Positions 1 through 12,666 are shown, counted from the stretch's first letter. The stretch is 64,000 bases of DNA from Flavobacterium jumunjinense (GCF_021650975.2 NZ_CP091285.1:1550001-1614000), one strand, 5' to 3'. A program made the numbers and translations. The notes: generated from the letters alone by a model not told the origin.

Positions 1-1080
1 TCAGATAATAGTTCTACGGATGATGATTTAGGGAAGAGAACTTTTTTCATGGGAACTACTCCTTGGCCAGCAGATTTAACGGTTAATGAGGTTGATAAAA
101 CGTATGATTTTATAAATCAGCATTGTGATATCGTCTCACATCATTTTGATGAAGGGGTGCCGTATGATGAAGCATTCAGTGGAACAGCAATGCCTCAAGA
201 ACTGTTAGATAATATTTATACTAGAAAATCGAAGACCGATAGTGGTAAAAAAGTGTTTTTAAGTGTTTCTGCATTATCTATTACTAGAATAGCAAAAGCG
301 AAATATTATGAGTCAGTTTCAACACCACAAGCTGTTAAAGAAAGTTGGGAGCAATTACCATTCGATGATGTAAATGTTGTTACTGCATATGTTAATTATA
401 TGAGTTTTTTAATTGATGAATTTAACCCTATCTATGTAAATTATGGAGTAGAAAGTAATGGGCAATTTTGGGATCCAATAGCATTTATAAAGTATAAGCA
501 GTTTTTAGGACAAGTGTATTCACAGTTAAAAATCAAGTATCCAAATATTCCTTTTTTTATAAGTTTTATAGTCGATGAAAGTAATCAAGGGTTTGGTTAT
601 GCGAGTCAATTAACTCAATATTCCGATTTCGTTGGACTGAGTGCTTATCCATATGTTTCTATAAGTTCTTCTCAGAATGGAAACACAAATCCAGAAAATT
701 TTCCAGCTAATTATTTTGAAAAATTCATTGCATTAGATTCAAATAAACCCATTGCATTTGCAGAAACAGGTTATATTGCAGAAAATTTAGTTGTTCCACT
801 TTACAGTTTAAATAAGCAAGGAAATGAGAATTGGCAAAAATTATATTTAGAAAAAGTACTTGAATTAAGTAATTCAAAAAGAGCTAAATTGTTTATATGG
901 TTTTGTCCAAAAGATTATGACGCCCTAATTACTACATTTCAAAATCAAGGAATGAATGATGTTGAAACAGTAAGTATATTAAAATTATGGAGAGATACAG
1001 GCTTGATCGACGAAAACGGAAATAGTAGAGCGTCTTATAATAGTTGGCTAACTTGGATGAATAAAGAGAGAATAGATTAA
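1..1080 (+). CDS. TIM-barrel glycoside hydrolase-like protein, 5'-truncated by the window edge
   Basis: The reading frame is open from base 1 with no stop, and the first Met, at base 49, lies inside conserved-looking sequence (TPWPADLT), so the true start is probably upstream of the window. The visible part is about 359 residues. It resembles the (beta/alpha)8 glycosidase superfamily: a V-NYGVESNGQFW segment could hold the acid/base Glu, and a late AFAETGY segment could hold the nucleophile Glu, as in clan GH-A enzymes. A C-terminal KLFIWFCPKDYD strand and an aromatic W-containing tail follow. I cannot assign a GH family or substrate. It ends 31 bases before the nucleotidyltransferase gene and may be cotranscribed with it. 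An export signal, if present, would be outside the window. Confidence 0.6.
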   Translation, partial: SDNSSTDDDLGKRTFFMGTTPWPADLTVNEVDKTYDFINQHCDIVSHHFDEGVPYDEAFSGTAMPQELLDNIYTRKSKTDSGKKVFLSVSALSITRIAKAKYYESVSTPQAVKESWEQLPFDDVNVVTAYVNYMSFLIDEFNPIYVNYGVESNGQFWDPIAFIKYKQFLGQVYSQLKIKYPNIPFFISFIVDESNQGFGYASQLTQYSDFVGLSAYPYVSISSSQNGNTNPENFPANYFEKFIALDSNKPIAFAETGYIAENLVVPLYSLNKQGNENWQKLYLEKVLELSNSKRAKLFIWFCPKDYDALITTFQNQGMNDVETVSILKLWRDTGLIDENGNSRASYNSWLTWMNKERID

Positions 1081-1111
1081 AAAGTAGAATTAGTAAAAAG
1101 AATTAAAAAAA

Positions 1112-2122
1112 ATGAAAATAATTGTCCCAATGGCAGGACGTGGTTCACGTCTCCGTCCACATACATTAACCGTACCAAAACCATTAATTCCAGTAGCAGG
1201 AAAACCAATAGTTCATAGATTAGTAGAAGATATTGCAGCTGTTTTAAATCAAGATATTGAAGAAGTAGCTTTTATTATTCATGAAAGTTTCGGTAAACAA
1301 GTAGAAACAGATTTAATTGCAATTGCTGAAAAATTAGGAGCAAAAGGAACTATCTATTATCAAAATGAAGCTTTAGGTACAGGTCACGCTATTATGTGTG
1401 CTAAAGAATCATTAAATGGCTCAGCAGTCATTGCCTATGCAGACACGTTAATTCGTGCTGATTTCGATTTAGATACTACAGCAGATAGTGTAATTTGGGT
1501 AAAACAAGTAGATAAACCTGAAGCTTTTGGTGTAATTAATCTTAATGAAGCAAATGAAATTGTTGAGTTAGTAGAAAAACCAAAAGAATTTGTTTCCGAC
1601 TTAGCTGTTATAGGGATTTATTATTTTAAAGATGTAGCTATTCTTAAAAATGAACTGCAATCGGTATTAGATAATAATATTATTCATGGTGGAGAATATC
1701 AAATTAATGATGGAATTAAGCAAATGATGCAAAAGGGCATGAAATTTGTACCAGGGAAAGTAGATGAGTGGATGGATTGTGGGAATAAGAACGTTACAGT
1801 AGAAACAAATTCGAGAATGTTGAATTTTCTTCATCAAGATGGTGAGAATTTAGTAGCTAAGAATGTCAAGTTAGAAAACGCAACAATTATTCCACCTTGT
1901 TTTATTGGTGAAGATGTTGTTTTAGTAAATGCAACAGTGGGACCAAACGTTTCTTTAGGGAAAGGATCTCGTGTTGAAAACGCACAGATTAAAAATAGTT
2001 TGGTGCAAACTAATGCAATTATAAAAAACGCTACATTAGACAACGCAATGATTGGTAATCATGCAAGTTTCGATGGTAATTTTACAAGTATAAGTATAGG
2101 AGATTATTCCGTTTTAGAATAA
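1112..2122 (+). CDS. NDP-sugar pyrophosphorylase (nucleotidyltransferase with left-handed beta-helix tail)
   Basis: This 336-residue cytosolic enzyme should couple a sugar-1-phosphate to an NTP and release pyrophosphate. It opens with the classic signature: MKIIVPMAGRGSRLRPHT, then PKPLIPVAGKP (residues 1-31), which binds the nucleotide phosphates and sugar phosphate. GTGHAIMCA and AYADTL in the first half are typical nucleotide- and Mg-binding segments of the RmlA/GlmU-N fold. The C-terminal 90 residues carry isoleucine-rich hexapeptide-like repeats (IPPCFIGEDVVLVNATVG), predicting a left-handed beta-helix. Flavobacteria keep a gene of this type beside the TPR and DUF4292 genes that follow 14 bases later. 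The sugar (glucose, mannose or other) cannot be told from sequence alone. Confidence 0.85.
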   Translation: MKIIVPMAGRGSRLRPHTLTVPKPLIPVAGKPIVHRLVEDIAAVLNQDIEEVAFIIHESFGKQVETDLIAIAEKLGAKGTIYYQNEALGTGHAIMCAKESLNGSAVIAYADTLIRADFDLDTTADSVIWVKQVDKPEAFGVINLNEANEIVELVEKPKEFVSDLAVIGIYYFKDVAILKNELQSVLDNNIIHGGEYQINDGIKQMMQKGMKFVPGKVDEWMDCGNKNVTVETNSRMLNFLHQDGENLVAKNVKLENATIIPPCFIGEDVVLVNATVGPNVSLGKGSRVENAQIKNSLVQTNAIIKNATLDNAMIGNHASFDGNFTSISIGDYSVLE

Positions 2123-2135
2123 AAAAAAATAAAGG

Positions 2136-3488
2136 ATGAGTAGATTTATAAAGTATTTTTTTTTGATTTTGTTGCTTACATTTAGTAGTCAACAAACACT
2201 TTTTGCTCAAGAGAATCCTGAAGATATTGCTTTGGTAGATGATGAGATTGAAGATGAATTTTATGAATCATTGAAACAAAGAGCAATTGAGAATTATGAC
2301 AAAGCTATCGTCTCGATTGAGAAATGTATTTTAAAGTCAGACAAAAACCCTGTATTTTATCACGAATTAGGAAAGAATTTGTTAGACTTAAAACGTTTTC
2401 CAGAAGCAGAATCAGCTTTTCGAAAAGCTGTCGATTTGAATCCAAAAGAACGTTGGTATTGGAACGGATTATATGATGTTTATTATCAATCTAAAGATTA
2501 TCAAAAATCAATTCCAGTAGTTCAAAAACTAATTACATTTGATAAAAACATGAAGGAAGATTTAGTTTCTCTCTACATGTACACCAATCAACGAGATAAA
2601 GCTTTAGTACTACTAAAAGAAATGGAAAAGGAGATGGTTCTTAGCAAAATTATGGAAATTTATAAGTTAAGAATTCAAGAGTCAAGTGCTTATGCTAAAC
2701 CAGAAAAAAAGGAGTTAGAAAAAGCAATTGAAGCGAATCCTTTAGTAGAGCAAAATTATATCGATTTAATGTTGCTTTATTCAGATAGTAATCAAGAAGA
2801 AAAAGCTTTTGATATAGCCAAAAAATTAGCAAAAGAAATTCCAAATTCAGAATGGGCGAACGTAAGTTTGTTTAAGTTTTATCTAGTTGATAAAAAGGGG
2901 AAAGAAGCTTCAGAATCTATGTTTAAGGTTTTTAAGAGTCATAAAATAGACATGAAAATCAAGCAGAGAATGTTAAATGAATTTCTAATTTATGTTGCTA
3001 ATACAAACACTTTAAATGAAGAACTGTCTAAAGCGATTGACTATTTGCAATCGGACTCCAAAATAAACACTGCAAAAGAAGTAGGAAAGTTTTTCTATAA
3101 TAGGAAGGACATGGAGAAGACGGTTTATTATTTGGAAAAAGGATTAAAAAACGACACGGAAGATTTCGAAACCTTAATGCTTCTAATGCAAAGTTATATT
3201 TCTACTCAAAACCATGAAAGTTTAGCTAATTTGTCTGAAGATTATTTAGAATTGTATCCTTCGCAATCTATTCTATACTTCTATGCTGGGTTATCCAATA
3301 ATAAATTGACGAATTATAAAAAAGCGATAGATTATTTGGAAACAGGTCTTGAGTTTATAATTGAAGATCTAGAATTAGAAAAACAAGTGTATATTCAATT
3401 AGTAGAATCCTATAAGAACATAGGTAATAAAAAGAAGGAAGACTATTACGGATTAAAACTTCAAACGTTAGCTAAAAAAAATAAATAA
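2136..3488 (+). CDS. Exported tetratricopeptide-repeat protein
   Basis: The protein has 450 residues. Residues 1-25 are a Sec signal peptide (hydrophobic run, then FAQ before ENPED). Helical TPR-like units fill most of the rest. The clearest are around residues 65-110 (PVFYHELGKNLLDLKRFPEAESAFRKA, then LNPKERWYW) and near the C-terminus (YFYAGLSNNKLTNYKKAIDYL). TPR arrays are protein-protein scaffolds, so a periplasmic or outer-membrane-associated assembly role is likely; no catalytic motif is seen. The stop codon overlaps the next start by one base (TAATG), indicating translational coupling to the DUF4292 lipoprotein and a shared operon with the EnvC-like gene. Confidence 0.8.
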   Translation: MSRFIKYFFLILLLTFSSQQTLFAQENPEDIALVDDEIEDEFYESLKQRAIENYDKAIVSIEKCILKSDKNPVFYHELGKNLLDLKRFPEAESAFRKAVDLNPKERWYWNGLYDVYYQSKDYQKSIPVVQKLITFDKNMKEDLVSLYMYTNQRDKALVLLKEMEKEMVLSKIMEIYKLRIQESSAYAKPEKKELEKAIEANPLVEQNYIDLMLLYSDSNQEEKAFDIAKKLAKEIPNSEWANVSLFKFYLVDKKGKEASESMFKVFKSHKIDMKIKQRMLNEFLIYVANTNTLNEELSKAIDYLQSDSKINTAKEVGKFFYNRKDMEKTVYYLEKGLKNDTEDFETLMLLMQSYISTQNHESLANLSEDYLELYPSQSILYFYAGLSNNKLTNYKKAIDYLETGLEFIIEDLELEKQVYIQLVESYKNIGNKKKEDYYGLKLQTLAKKNK

Positions 3489-4252
3489 TGAATAAAATTT
3501 TTCTTGTTTTGTTAATTGCACTTTTTTGTGCTTGTAAATCGAAAAAATTAGTAGGAGAAGCTAGTGCGAATAAAGAATTAGCGACTGTTAAAGTAGTTCA
3601 AGGTCATTATGAAAACCTGAAAGACTTTAGTACAGTTAATATTAGAGTAAACGCAAAATATAAGGACGATAGACAATCTCATTCTATTAATGCAGATATA
3701 CGTATTAAAAAGGATGAAATGATTTGGATTAATGTAAAAATGCTTGGTTTTCCAATTGCAAAAGCATTAATAACACCGAATAAGGTGAGCTATTATGAGA
3801 AAATTGGAAATACTTATTTTGAAGGCGATTTTAGTATGTTAAGTAATTGGTTAGGAACCGATTTAGATTTTAATAAAGTGCAAAACTTATTTTTAGGAAA
3901 TGCAATTGATGATTTAACGAAACAAAACTATAATACATCTATTGAAGAAGGACTTTATAAAATGGTAGAGAAAAAGAAAAGTACTACAGAAAAAGAATTT
4001 TATTTTGAAGCAGCTAATTTTCTATTAAAGAAAGAAAATATCAATCAGAATGATAAAAATAGAAAATTAGAAATAGCCTATCCAACACATTTAAAGCATG
4101 ATGATGTTTTTCTACCTGAACAGATTAATATAAAAGCAGTTCAGGACACTCAAATACATATAGATTTATACTATAAATCGGTAACATTTAATGAAGATTT
4201 AAGTTTCTCATTCACAATTCCAAACGGATATGATAGTATCAGTGTAGAATAA
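3488..4252 (+). CDS. DUF4292 family lipoprotein
   Basis: A 254-residue protein with a lipoprotein signal ending LIALFCACKSKK, so Cys16 or Cys18 would be lipidated. The body (NVKMLGFPIAKALITPNKVSYYEKIGNTYFEGDFSMLSNWLG) matches my recollection of the Bacteroidota family DUF4292, which resembles LolA/LolB-type half-barrels that bind lipids or lipoproteins. It follows the TPR gene with a one-base overlap and precedes the EnvC-like peptidase by 46 bases. That fixed trio suggests a shared envelope function. The biochemical role is not established. Confidence 0.8.
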   Translation: MNKIFLVLLIALFCACKSKKLVGEASANKELATVKVVQGHYENLKDFSTVNIRVNAKYKDDRQSHSINADIRIKKDEMIWINVKMLGFPIAKALITPNKVSYYEKIGNTYFEGDFSMLSNWLGTDLDFNKVQNLFLGNAIDDLTKQNYNTSIEEGLYKMVEKKKSTTEKEFYFEAANFLLKKENINQNDKNRKLEIAYPTHLKHDDVFLPEQINIKAVQDTQIHIDLYYKSVTFNEDLSFSFTIPNGYDSISVE

Positions 4253-4276
4253 TCTAAGAAAAACAAAAACAAAAAT

Positions 4277-4284
4277 TATCTTTG
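4277..4284 (+). promoter_or_regulatory. Bacteroidota -7 box ahead of the EnvC-like gene
   Basis: TATCTTTG matches the TAnnTTTG -7 consensus and sits 14 bases before the ATG. No clear -33 TTG is present at the expected distance, so this is a weak or internal promoter candidate. Confidence 0.4.
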
Positions 4285-4298
4285 TAAAAAAATAAATA

Positions 4299-5531
4299 AT
4301 GAATCGCATACTCCTTTTTATCTGTTCACTTCTACTATCGAACATGATGTCTGCACAAACTTCTTCTGAACAAGAGAAACTTGAAGCACGAAAAGAGCAA
4401 ATTAATAAAGAAATAGCTGCTTTTAAGACATTGTTACAAGGTGAGAAAAACAAAGAGAGATCGGTTCTTAGTCAAATAGCAGAACAGAAAGTGAGAATTA
4501 GGTTAAGCGAAAAACTAATTAGTACAACATCTAAACAAATGCGTTTGTTAGAAGACGATATCTATTTGAAACAATTAGAGATTAATAAATTAAATAGAGA
4601 ATTAAAAGTACTAAAGGAAGATTATGCAAAGATGATTGTAAAATCATATAAAAGTAGAAATGATCAAAGTAGAGTAATGTTTGTTTTGTCTTCACAAAAT
4701 TTTCTTCAAGCCTATAAGCGAATTCAATACATGAAGCAATATGCGAGTTTTAGGAAGATGCAAGGAGAAGAAATAGCAGAAAAGCAAGATAAGTTAGCAG
4801 AAGCAAAACTAAAACAAGAAGCAAGTAAAAAAGATAAGGTAAAAGCATTAGCAGAAAACCAAGCAGAAAAAGTTGAATTAGAAAAGCAAAAGAAAGAGCA
4901 AGAGATATTAGCAAAAGAATTTAACAAGAATAAGAAAAAATATGAGTCTGAAATAGATAAGAAAGAGAAAGAAAGAAAAGAAATTGACAGACAGATAAAA
5001 AAAATAATTGCAGATGCAATTGCAGAAGCAAACAAGAAAAACGCAGTTAAAACTGGAACAAAATCATCTGGATCATCATCAAAATTTGATTTAACTCCAG
5101 AAGCAAAATTGGTTTCGGATAATTTTAAAGCGAATAAAGGTAAATTACCATGGCCTGTTGAAAAAGGTTATGTGTATTTAAAATATGGAGACCAACCACA
5201 CCCAGTACATACTAATTTGAAAGTACATAATAGTGGAGTGGAAATTGCTACAGAACCAGGATCAGTGGCTAGAGCAATTTTTGATGGAGAAGTATTACAG
5301 ATTCAATTGATAAAAGGAGGGAATAAAAAAGTAGTATTAATTCAACATGGAGATTTTATTACCATTTATCAAAACTTAGAAAGCGTAAACGTTAAAGAAG
5401 GAGATAAAGTTACTCGTAAACAAAATCTAGGTCGAATTCAAACAGATTCCTCTGGAAAAGCTATTTTGAAATTTATGGTATCCCAAAATGCGAATACTTT
5501 AAATCCAGAGCACTGGTTGTCAAACATGTAA
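4299..5531 (+). CDS. EnvC-type murein hydrolase activator (M23/LytM domain)
   Basis: A 410-residue exported protein: signal peptide at residues 1-20 (MMSAQ), a long Lys/Glu-rich coiled coil at about 22-245, a linker, then a LytM/M23 fold at about 275-405. The last domain reads LPWPVEKGYVYLKYGDQPHPVHTN and HNSGVEIATEPGSVARAIFDGEV. A catalytic M23 domain uses HxxxD and HxH zinc ligands. Here the first ligand region reads HNSGVEI and the second IQHGDFITIYQ, so the ligands look incomplete. That supports a non-catalytic activator of amidases, as in E. coli EnvC, rather than a peptidase. It is the last gene of the envelope cluster, and a small RNA gene follows. Confidence 0.85.
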   Translation: MNRILLFICSLLLSNMMSAQTSSEQEKLEARKEQINKEIAAFKTLLQGEKNKERSVLSQIAEQKVRIRLSEKLISTTSKQMRLLEDDIYLKQLEINKLNRELKVLKEDYAKMIVKSYKSRNDQSRVMFVLSSQNFLQAYKRIQYMKQYASFRKMQGEEIAEKQDKLAEAKLKQEASKKDKVKALAENQAEKVELEKQKKEQEILAKEFNKNKKKYESEIDKKEKERKEIDRQIKKIIADAIAEANKKNAVKTGTKSSGSSSKFDLTPEAKLVSDNFKANKGKLPWPVEKGYVYLKYGDQPHPVHTNLKVHNSGVEIATEPGSVARAIFDGEVLQIQLIKGGNKKVVLIQHGDFITIYQNLESVNVKEGDKVTRKQNLGRIQTDSSGKAILKFMVSQNANTLNPEHWLSNM

Positions 5532-5602
5532 AGTGTAAACTTTAACAAGAAAGGCAGAAAATACGCATAGGGATTAACATATTAATTGCTTATCTTTGAA
5601 AT

Positions 5603-5685
5603 AGTTAATAGCAGTAAATTTTTTTCCATAAATGGAAAGGGTGAAAATTAAGAAAGGTCGAACATCTCATTTCGGCCTTTTTTTA
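5603..5685 (+). ncRNA. Paralogous intergenic small RNA, copy A
   Basis: A short predicted transcript with its own promoter: the -7 box TATCTTTG is at 5591-5598, and the conserved upstream element AACTTTAACAAGAAAGGCAG is at 5538-5557. The transcript begins GTTAATAGCAGTAA. It then has hairpin TTTCCAT-AA-ATGGAAA and a rho-independent terminator (GGTCGAA...TTCGGCC plus T run, 5655-5684). No open reading frame of note is inside. Copies B-F share the layout but differ in stem sequence while keeping the pairing. Function unknown; possibly related to published Flavobacteria intergenic RNA motifs such as Flavo-1, which I cannot confirm. Confidence 0.7.
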
Positions 5686-5795
5686 TGTCTTTTTTTGAAG
5701 GTATTATATATTCCAAAATCAATTAAATAAAAAATTAACAATAACGGCAGTTTTCATGTATTTAACTTAACAGATGACTTCCTTATCTTTGTCTT

Positions 5796-5865
5796 GGTTA
5801 ATAGCAGTAATTTTTTCTACTCAAGAAAAAATTTAAAGGTCGAAGTTTTACTTCGACCTTTTTTA
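5796..5865 (+). ncRNA. Paralogous intergenic small RNA, copy B
   Basis: Same architecture as copy A: upstream element (TTAACAATAACGGCAGTTTT) at 5735-5754, -7 box TATCTTTG at 5784-5791, 5' GGTTAATAGCAGTAA, hairpin TTTTTTCT-ACTCA-AGAAAAAA, and terminator GGTCGAAG...CTTCGACC with a T run. The upstream element starts 53 bases before the -7 box, as in copies A, D, E and F. It is nearly identical to copies D and F beyond the rRNA operon. Confidence 0.7.
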
Positions 5866-5966
5866 TGGAAATTATTGTGATTTTACATTTGCTTAAAATT
5901 TCTTTCCATTAATTTTTATAAAGAAAGAGTAAAGAGTAGTGAATTTCTAGATTGTTTTTTTATTAG

Positions 5967-6182
5967 GAGGTTGCAATATCACTTTTGTTAATTCAAAAAT
6001 ATTTTGGAGTAGTAAAACTAGATCCAGAAAGTTATTATGTTAGTCAGGCACCGGTTGATATTAATATCACTTATATAGTGTTGTTAAATATTGGGACTAT
6101 AGGTGTATGTCTTTTAGTTTTATTGATTCCTTCTTACATAATTACAAAAATATCACCAGTCAAAGCAATTCGCTTTGATTAA
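5967..6182 (+). pseudogene. 3' remnant of an FtsX/LolE-type ABC permease
   Basis: About 70 codons (AISLLLIQKYFGVVKLDPESYY, through LLIPSYIITKISPVKAIRFD) match my memory of the C-terminus of the FtsX-like permease of the lipoprotein-release (LolC/E) system. That region comprises a periplasmic segment, the last transmembrane helix and the conserved TKISPVKAIRF tail. An in-frame TAG at 5964-5966 ends the frame upstream, and no Met start or further homologous sequence precedes it. A functional permease is about 400 residues, so this is a decayed fragment. Its position between the small RNA array and the rRNA promoters suggests a recombination boundary. Confidence 0.75.
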
Positions 6183-6258
6183 CTATTTAGTATACATAAA
6201 GGAGTAAAAAAAATGTAGTATATATAAGGATTAGAAGTAAAAGATTAGAAACACTTTT

Positions 6259-6290
6259 CGTCCCGCTATTCGCGCTACGTGGTAGTTAGC
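6259..6290 (-). repeat. Possible degenerate copy of a dispersed GC-rich repeat
   Basis: On the minus strand this reads CCACGTAGCGCGAATAGCGGG, a GC-rich island in AT-rich DNA. It resembles the better copies at 62240-62269 and 63834-63867, which end in TAGCGGG after a CAC-hairpin. Here the hairpin is not convincing. Confidence 0.3.
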
Positions 6291-6403
6291 TTCTATCGTT
6301 GCTATAAAAGAAGTTTAGTATTTGATAAGAAGAAAAAAAAATACGTGTAAGTAATTGATTTTCAGAACAGCTGAAAATATATTAAAAAATAGTTAAGAAA
6401 AGA

Positions 6404-6434
6404 TTAGGAAACTCGCAAAAAGTGGCTACTTTTG
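6404..6434 (+). promoter_or_regulatory. rRNA operon promoter P1
   Basis: A -33-like TTA (6404-6406) lies 20 bases before TACTTTTG (6427-6434). The box is followed by CACCCGC, the same GC-rich start region seen at P2 and P3. Confidence 0.65.
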
Positions 6435-6453
6435 CACCCGCATAACCGCAGAA

Positions 6454-6472
6454 GTTCTTAGATATATATTGA
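6454..6472 (+). promoter_or_regulatory. boxA-like rRNA leader element 1
   Basis: GTTCTTAGATATATATTGA, just downstream of P1. It belongs to a set of four related sequences (GTTCnTnGAnATATTGA) in the leader and in the 16S-23S spacer. The GTTCTTTGA-type core resembles antitermination boxA. Confidence 0.45.
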
Positions 6473-6527
6473 TGATTACAACGTAAAGTTGAGGCTTAAA
6501 AAAAGAGTGATTTTTTTTCAAAAAAGC

Positions 6528-6557
6528 TTGTCAGAAATAAAAAACTAATTATCTTTG
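6528..6557 (+). promoter_or_regulatory. rRNA operon promoter P2
   Basis: TTG (6528-6530), then a 19-base spacer and TATCTTTG (6550-6557), followed by CACCCCGC. This is a near-perfect Bacteroidota sigma-ABfr promoter. Confidence 0.8.
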
Positions 6558-6577
6558 CACCCCGCGAAACAAGCGAA

Positions 6578-6594
6578 GTTCATTTATATATTGA
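6578..6594 (+). promoter_or_regulatory. boxA-like rRNA leader element 2
   Basis: GTTCATTTATATATTGA, just downstream of P2. It keeps the GTTC and ATATTGA ends of the set. Confidence 0.45.
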
Positions 6595-6641
6595 GTAAGA
6601 TTTATTAAGAAAAAAAAATAATTTTTTTTATCAAATAAAGC

Positions 6642-6672
6642 TTGCGAGATTAAAAAGAAGGTTGTAGTTTTG
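6642..6672 (+). promoter_or_regulatory. rRNA operon promoter P3
   Basis: TTG (6642-6644), then a 20-base spacer and TAGTTTTG (6665-6672), followed by CACTCGC. It shares the AAGCTTG context of P2, suggesting tandem duplication of a promoter cassette. Confidence 0.75.
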
Positions 6673-6760
6673 CACTCGCTAACTGAGATACTGAAAAGCT
6701 TTTGAGATATAGAGTTTTAGGGGGTTAAAGAAAGTGAAGGTTATAAAACAAGAATGACAC

Positions 6761-6777
6761 GTTCATAGACATATTGA
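6761..6777 (+). promoter_or_regulatory. boxA-like rRNA leader element 3
   Basis: GTTCATAGACATATTGA in the mature leader, about 95 bases before 16S. Confidence 0.5.
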
Positions 6778-6871
6778 ATTGACAGCATAATTTAAAGTGA
6801 TTTAAATTATAAAATAAGAGAGTAAAGGCGAATTAAATACAAAAGCTAGAATCGTACAATATAAAAAATAT

Positions 6872-8388
<1,517 letters not shown>

Positions 8389-8469
8389 TAGAGAAAGATT
8401 TTAGAATTTGTAGATTTGTTTTTATTCTCGCTGTTAGTTCAAATAATATAATAAAACTTAAAGAAACAG

Positions 8470-8543
8470 AGTCTCGTAGCTCAGCTGGTTAGAGTACTAC
8501 ACTGATAATGTAGGGGTCGGCAGTTCGAGTCTGCCCGGGACTA
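8470..8543 (+). tRNA. tRNA-Ile (GAT)
   Basis: The cloverleaf folds with acceptor AGTCTCG pairing CGGGACT, D arm GCTCAGCTGGTTAGAGT, anticodon stem CTACA/TGTAG around CTGATAA (anticodon GAT), and T arm GGCAG-TTCGAGT-CTGCC. The discriminator is A. CCA is not encoded (CTA follows). It lies in the 16S-23S spacer. Confidence 0.95.
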
Positions 8544-8641
8544 CTATTTTGGGAAAGTTTTATTAAAAGGAAATTTTAGAGGTTGAGTGAAGCCGTTTTA
8601 AGTACTGTTAACTGAAGAACTGTTAACTTAGCGCTAAAAAT

Positions 8642-8718
8642 GGGGGATTAGCTCAGCTGGCTAGAGCGCCTGCCTTGCACGCAGGAGGTCATCGGTTCGA
8701 CTCCGATATTCTCCACCA
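8642..8718 (+). tRNA. tRNA-Ala (TGC)
   Basis: Acceptor GGGGGAT pairs ATTCTCC. The anticodon loop TTGCACG carries TGC, and the T arm is ATCGG-TTCGACT-CCGAT. The 3' end ACCA is encoded, unlike the neighbouring tRNA-Ile. It is the second spacer tRNA, the usual Ile-Ala order. Confidence 0.95.
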
Positions 8719-8736
8719 CGGCTTAAAAAGCCACAA

Positions 8737-8753
8737 GTTCATTGACATATTGA
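8737..8753 (+). promoter_or_regulatory. boxA-like element 4 in the 16S-23S spacer
   Basis: GTTCATTGACATATTGA, the fourth member of the leader set, between tRNA-Ala and 23S. Its 3' half also forms the base of the 23S processing stem, so it may serve antitermination and RNase III processing together. Confidence 0.5.
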
Positions 8754-8787
8754 GAAAAGAAAAATATAAAAATATAATAGAAAGCAC
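8742..8787 (+). other. 5' arm of the 23S processing stem
   Basis: TTGACATATTGAGAAAAG and the following A/T tract to AGAAAGCAC are complementary, with small mismatches, to 11741-11788 beyond 23S. This is the expected long RNase III stem enclosing pre-23S. Confidence 0.7.
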
Positions 8788-8829
8788 AAATTTTGGGTGT
8801 TATATTTCGTATAACATTTAAATAAAAGT

Positions 8830-11711
<2,882 letters not shown>

Positions 11712-11740
11712 CGAATTTCCTGCTCCGCAAGGAGCAGGGA

Positions 11741-11788
11741 TGCACTTTCTATAGAATAATAAATATATTTTCTTGTCTCAATATGTTA
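11741..11788 (+). other. 3' arm of the 23S processing stem
   Basis: TGCACTTTCTATAGAATAAT through CTCAATATGTTAA is complementary to 8742-8787 and closes the pre-23S stem. Confidence 0.7.
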
Positions 11789-11863
11789 AGATATTATTGC
11801 ACATATTCATTTTGAAAAACAAATGTTTATTGCAATTAATTGCCCAAAGCAATTAGATCATTT

Positions 11864-11970
<107 letters not shown>

Positions 11971-11980
11971 TCTTTTAAAA

Positions 11981-12007
11981 ACCCTAATCATACTGATTAG
12001 GGTTTTT
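11981..12007 (+). terminator. rRNA operon terminator
   Basis: ACCCTAATCA-TAC-TGATTAGGGT followed by TTTTT: a 10-bp perfect stem 10 bases after 5S. Confidence 0.9.
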
Positions 12008-12008
12008 T

Positions 12009-12350
12009 ATTGTATCTTTTTTTTAGAATTGTGAGATAATTGGATCAATCCGAAAACTTGTGTCTTATATAAAAGACACAAACTTATTTATGTTTTATTT
12101 TGGTTTCGTATGTTATTATATTCCAATCTCTAAAGATAATTTGACTAATACCTTAATTAAATCAACTTCTACAAGTAATGTTTAGATAAATTTTATATTT
12201 AACTATTATATCAGCAAAGAATTCTTTCTAGTCTATTTTAAATAATGATAAGTATTACCTTGACTCTAAAAAGAAGTGAGTTTAAAATAATCCATAATAA
12301 TTTCAGTTAATAAAATTTTAGAAGTTTGATAAAAGTGTCATGTATTCATA
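12009..12350 (+). other. AT-rich intergenic stretch without recognisable features
   Basis: Both strands were read. There is no gene-sized frame, no tRNA-like fold and no clear promoter. It separates the rRNA terminator from the downstream small RNA array. Confidence 0.5.
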
Positions 12351-12419
12351 TTAAAGTTTAACAAGAAAGGCAGATATCTTGTATTTGTTTTATATAACTT
12401 ACAGCTTATCTTTGGTGTT

Positions 12420-12497
12420 AGTTAATAGTAGTAAATTTTTTCCTCAAAGGGAAAGGGTAAAAGTAAAAGGTCGATTATCTCATATCGACCTTTTTTC
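12420..12497 (+). ncRNA. Paralogous intergenic small RNA, copy C
   Basis: Upstream element AAGTTTAACAAGAAAGGCAG begins near 12354, the -7 box TATCTTTG is at 12407-12414, and the transcript starts AGTTAATAGTAGTAA. The first hairpin is TTTCC-TCAAAG-GGAAA and the terminator GGTCGAT...ATCGACC plus T run. Both stems differ from copies B and D at paired positions yet still pair, which is compensatory change. It is the first of four copies after the rRNA operon. Confidence 0.7.
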
Positions 12498-12594
12498 TTA
12501 TATAGAAATCTAAGAATTATATAAAAATAAAACTTTAATAAGAACGGCAGTTTTTCTGTATCCAACTTAACAAATGACTTCCTTATCTTTGTAT

Positions 12595-12666
12595 CGGTTA
12601 ATAGCAGTAATTTTTTCTACTCAAGAAAAAATTTAAAGGTCGAAGTTTCACTTCGGCCTTTTTTTA
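12595..12666 (+). ncRNA. Paralogous intergenic small RNA, copy D
   Basis: Upstream element AACTTTAATAAGAACGGCAG at 12531-12550, -7 box TATCTTTG at 12584-12591 (53 bases later), 5' GGTTAATAGCAGTAA, hairpin TTTTTTCT-ACTCA-AGAAAAAA, and terminator GGTCGAAG...CTTCGGCC. The transcribed part is almost identical to copies B and F. Confidence 0.72.
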
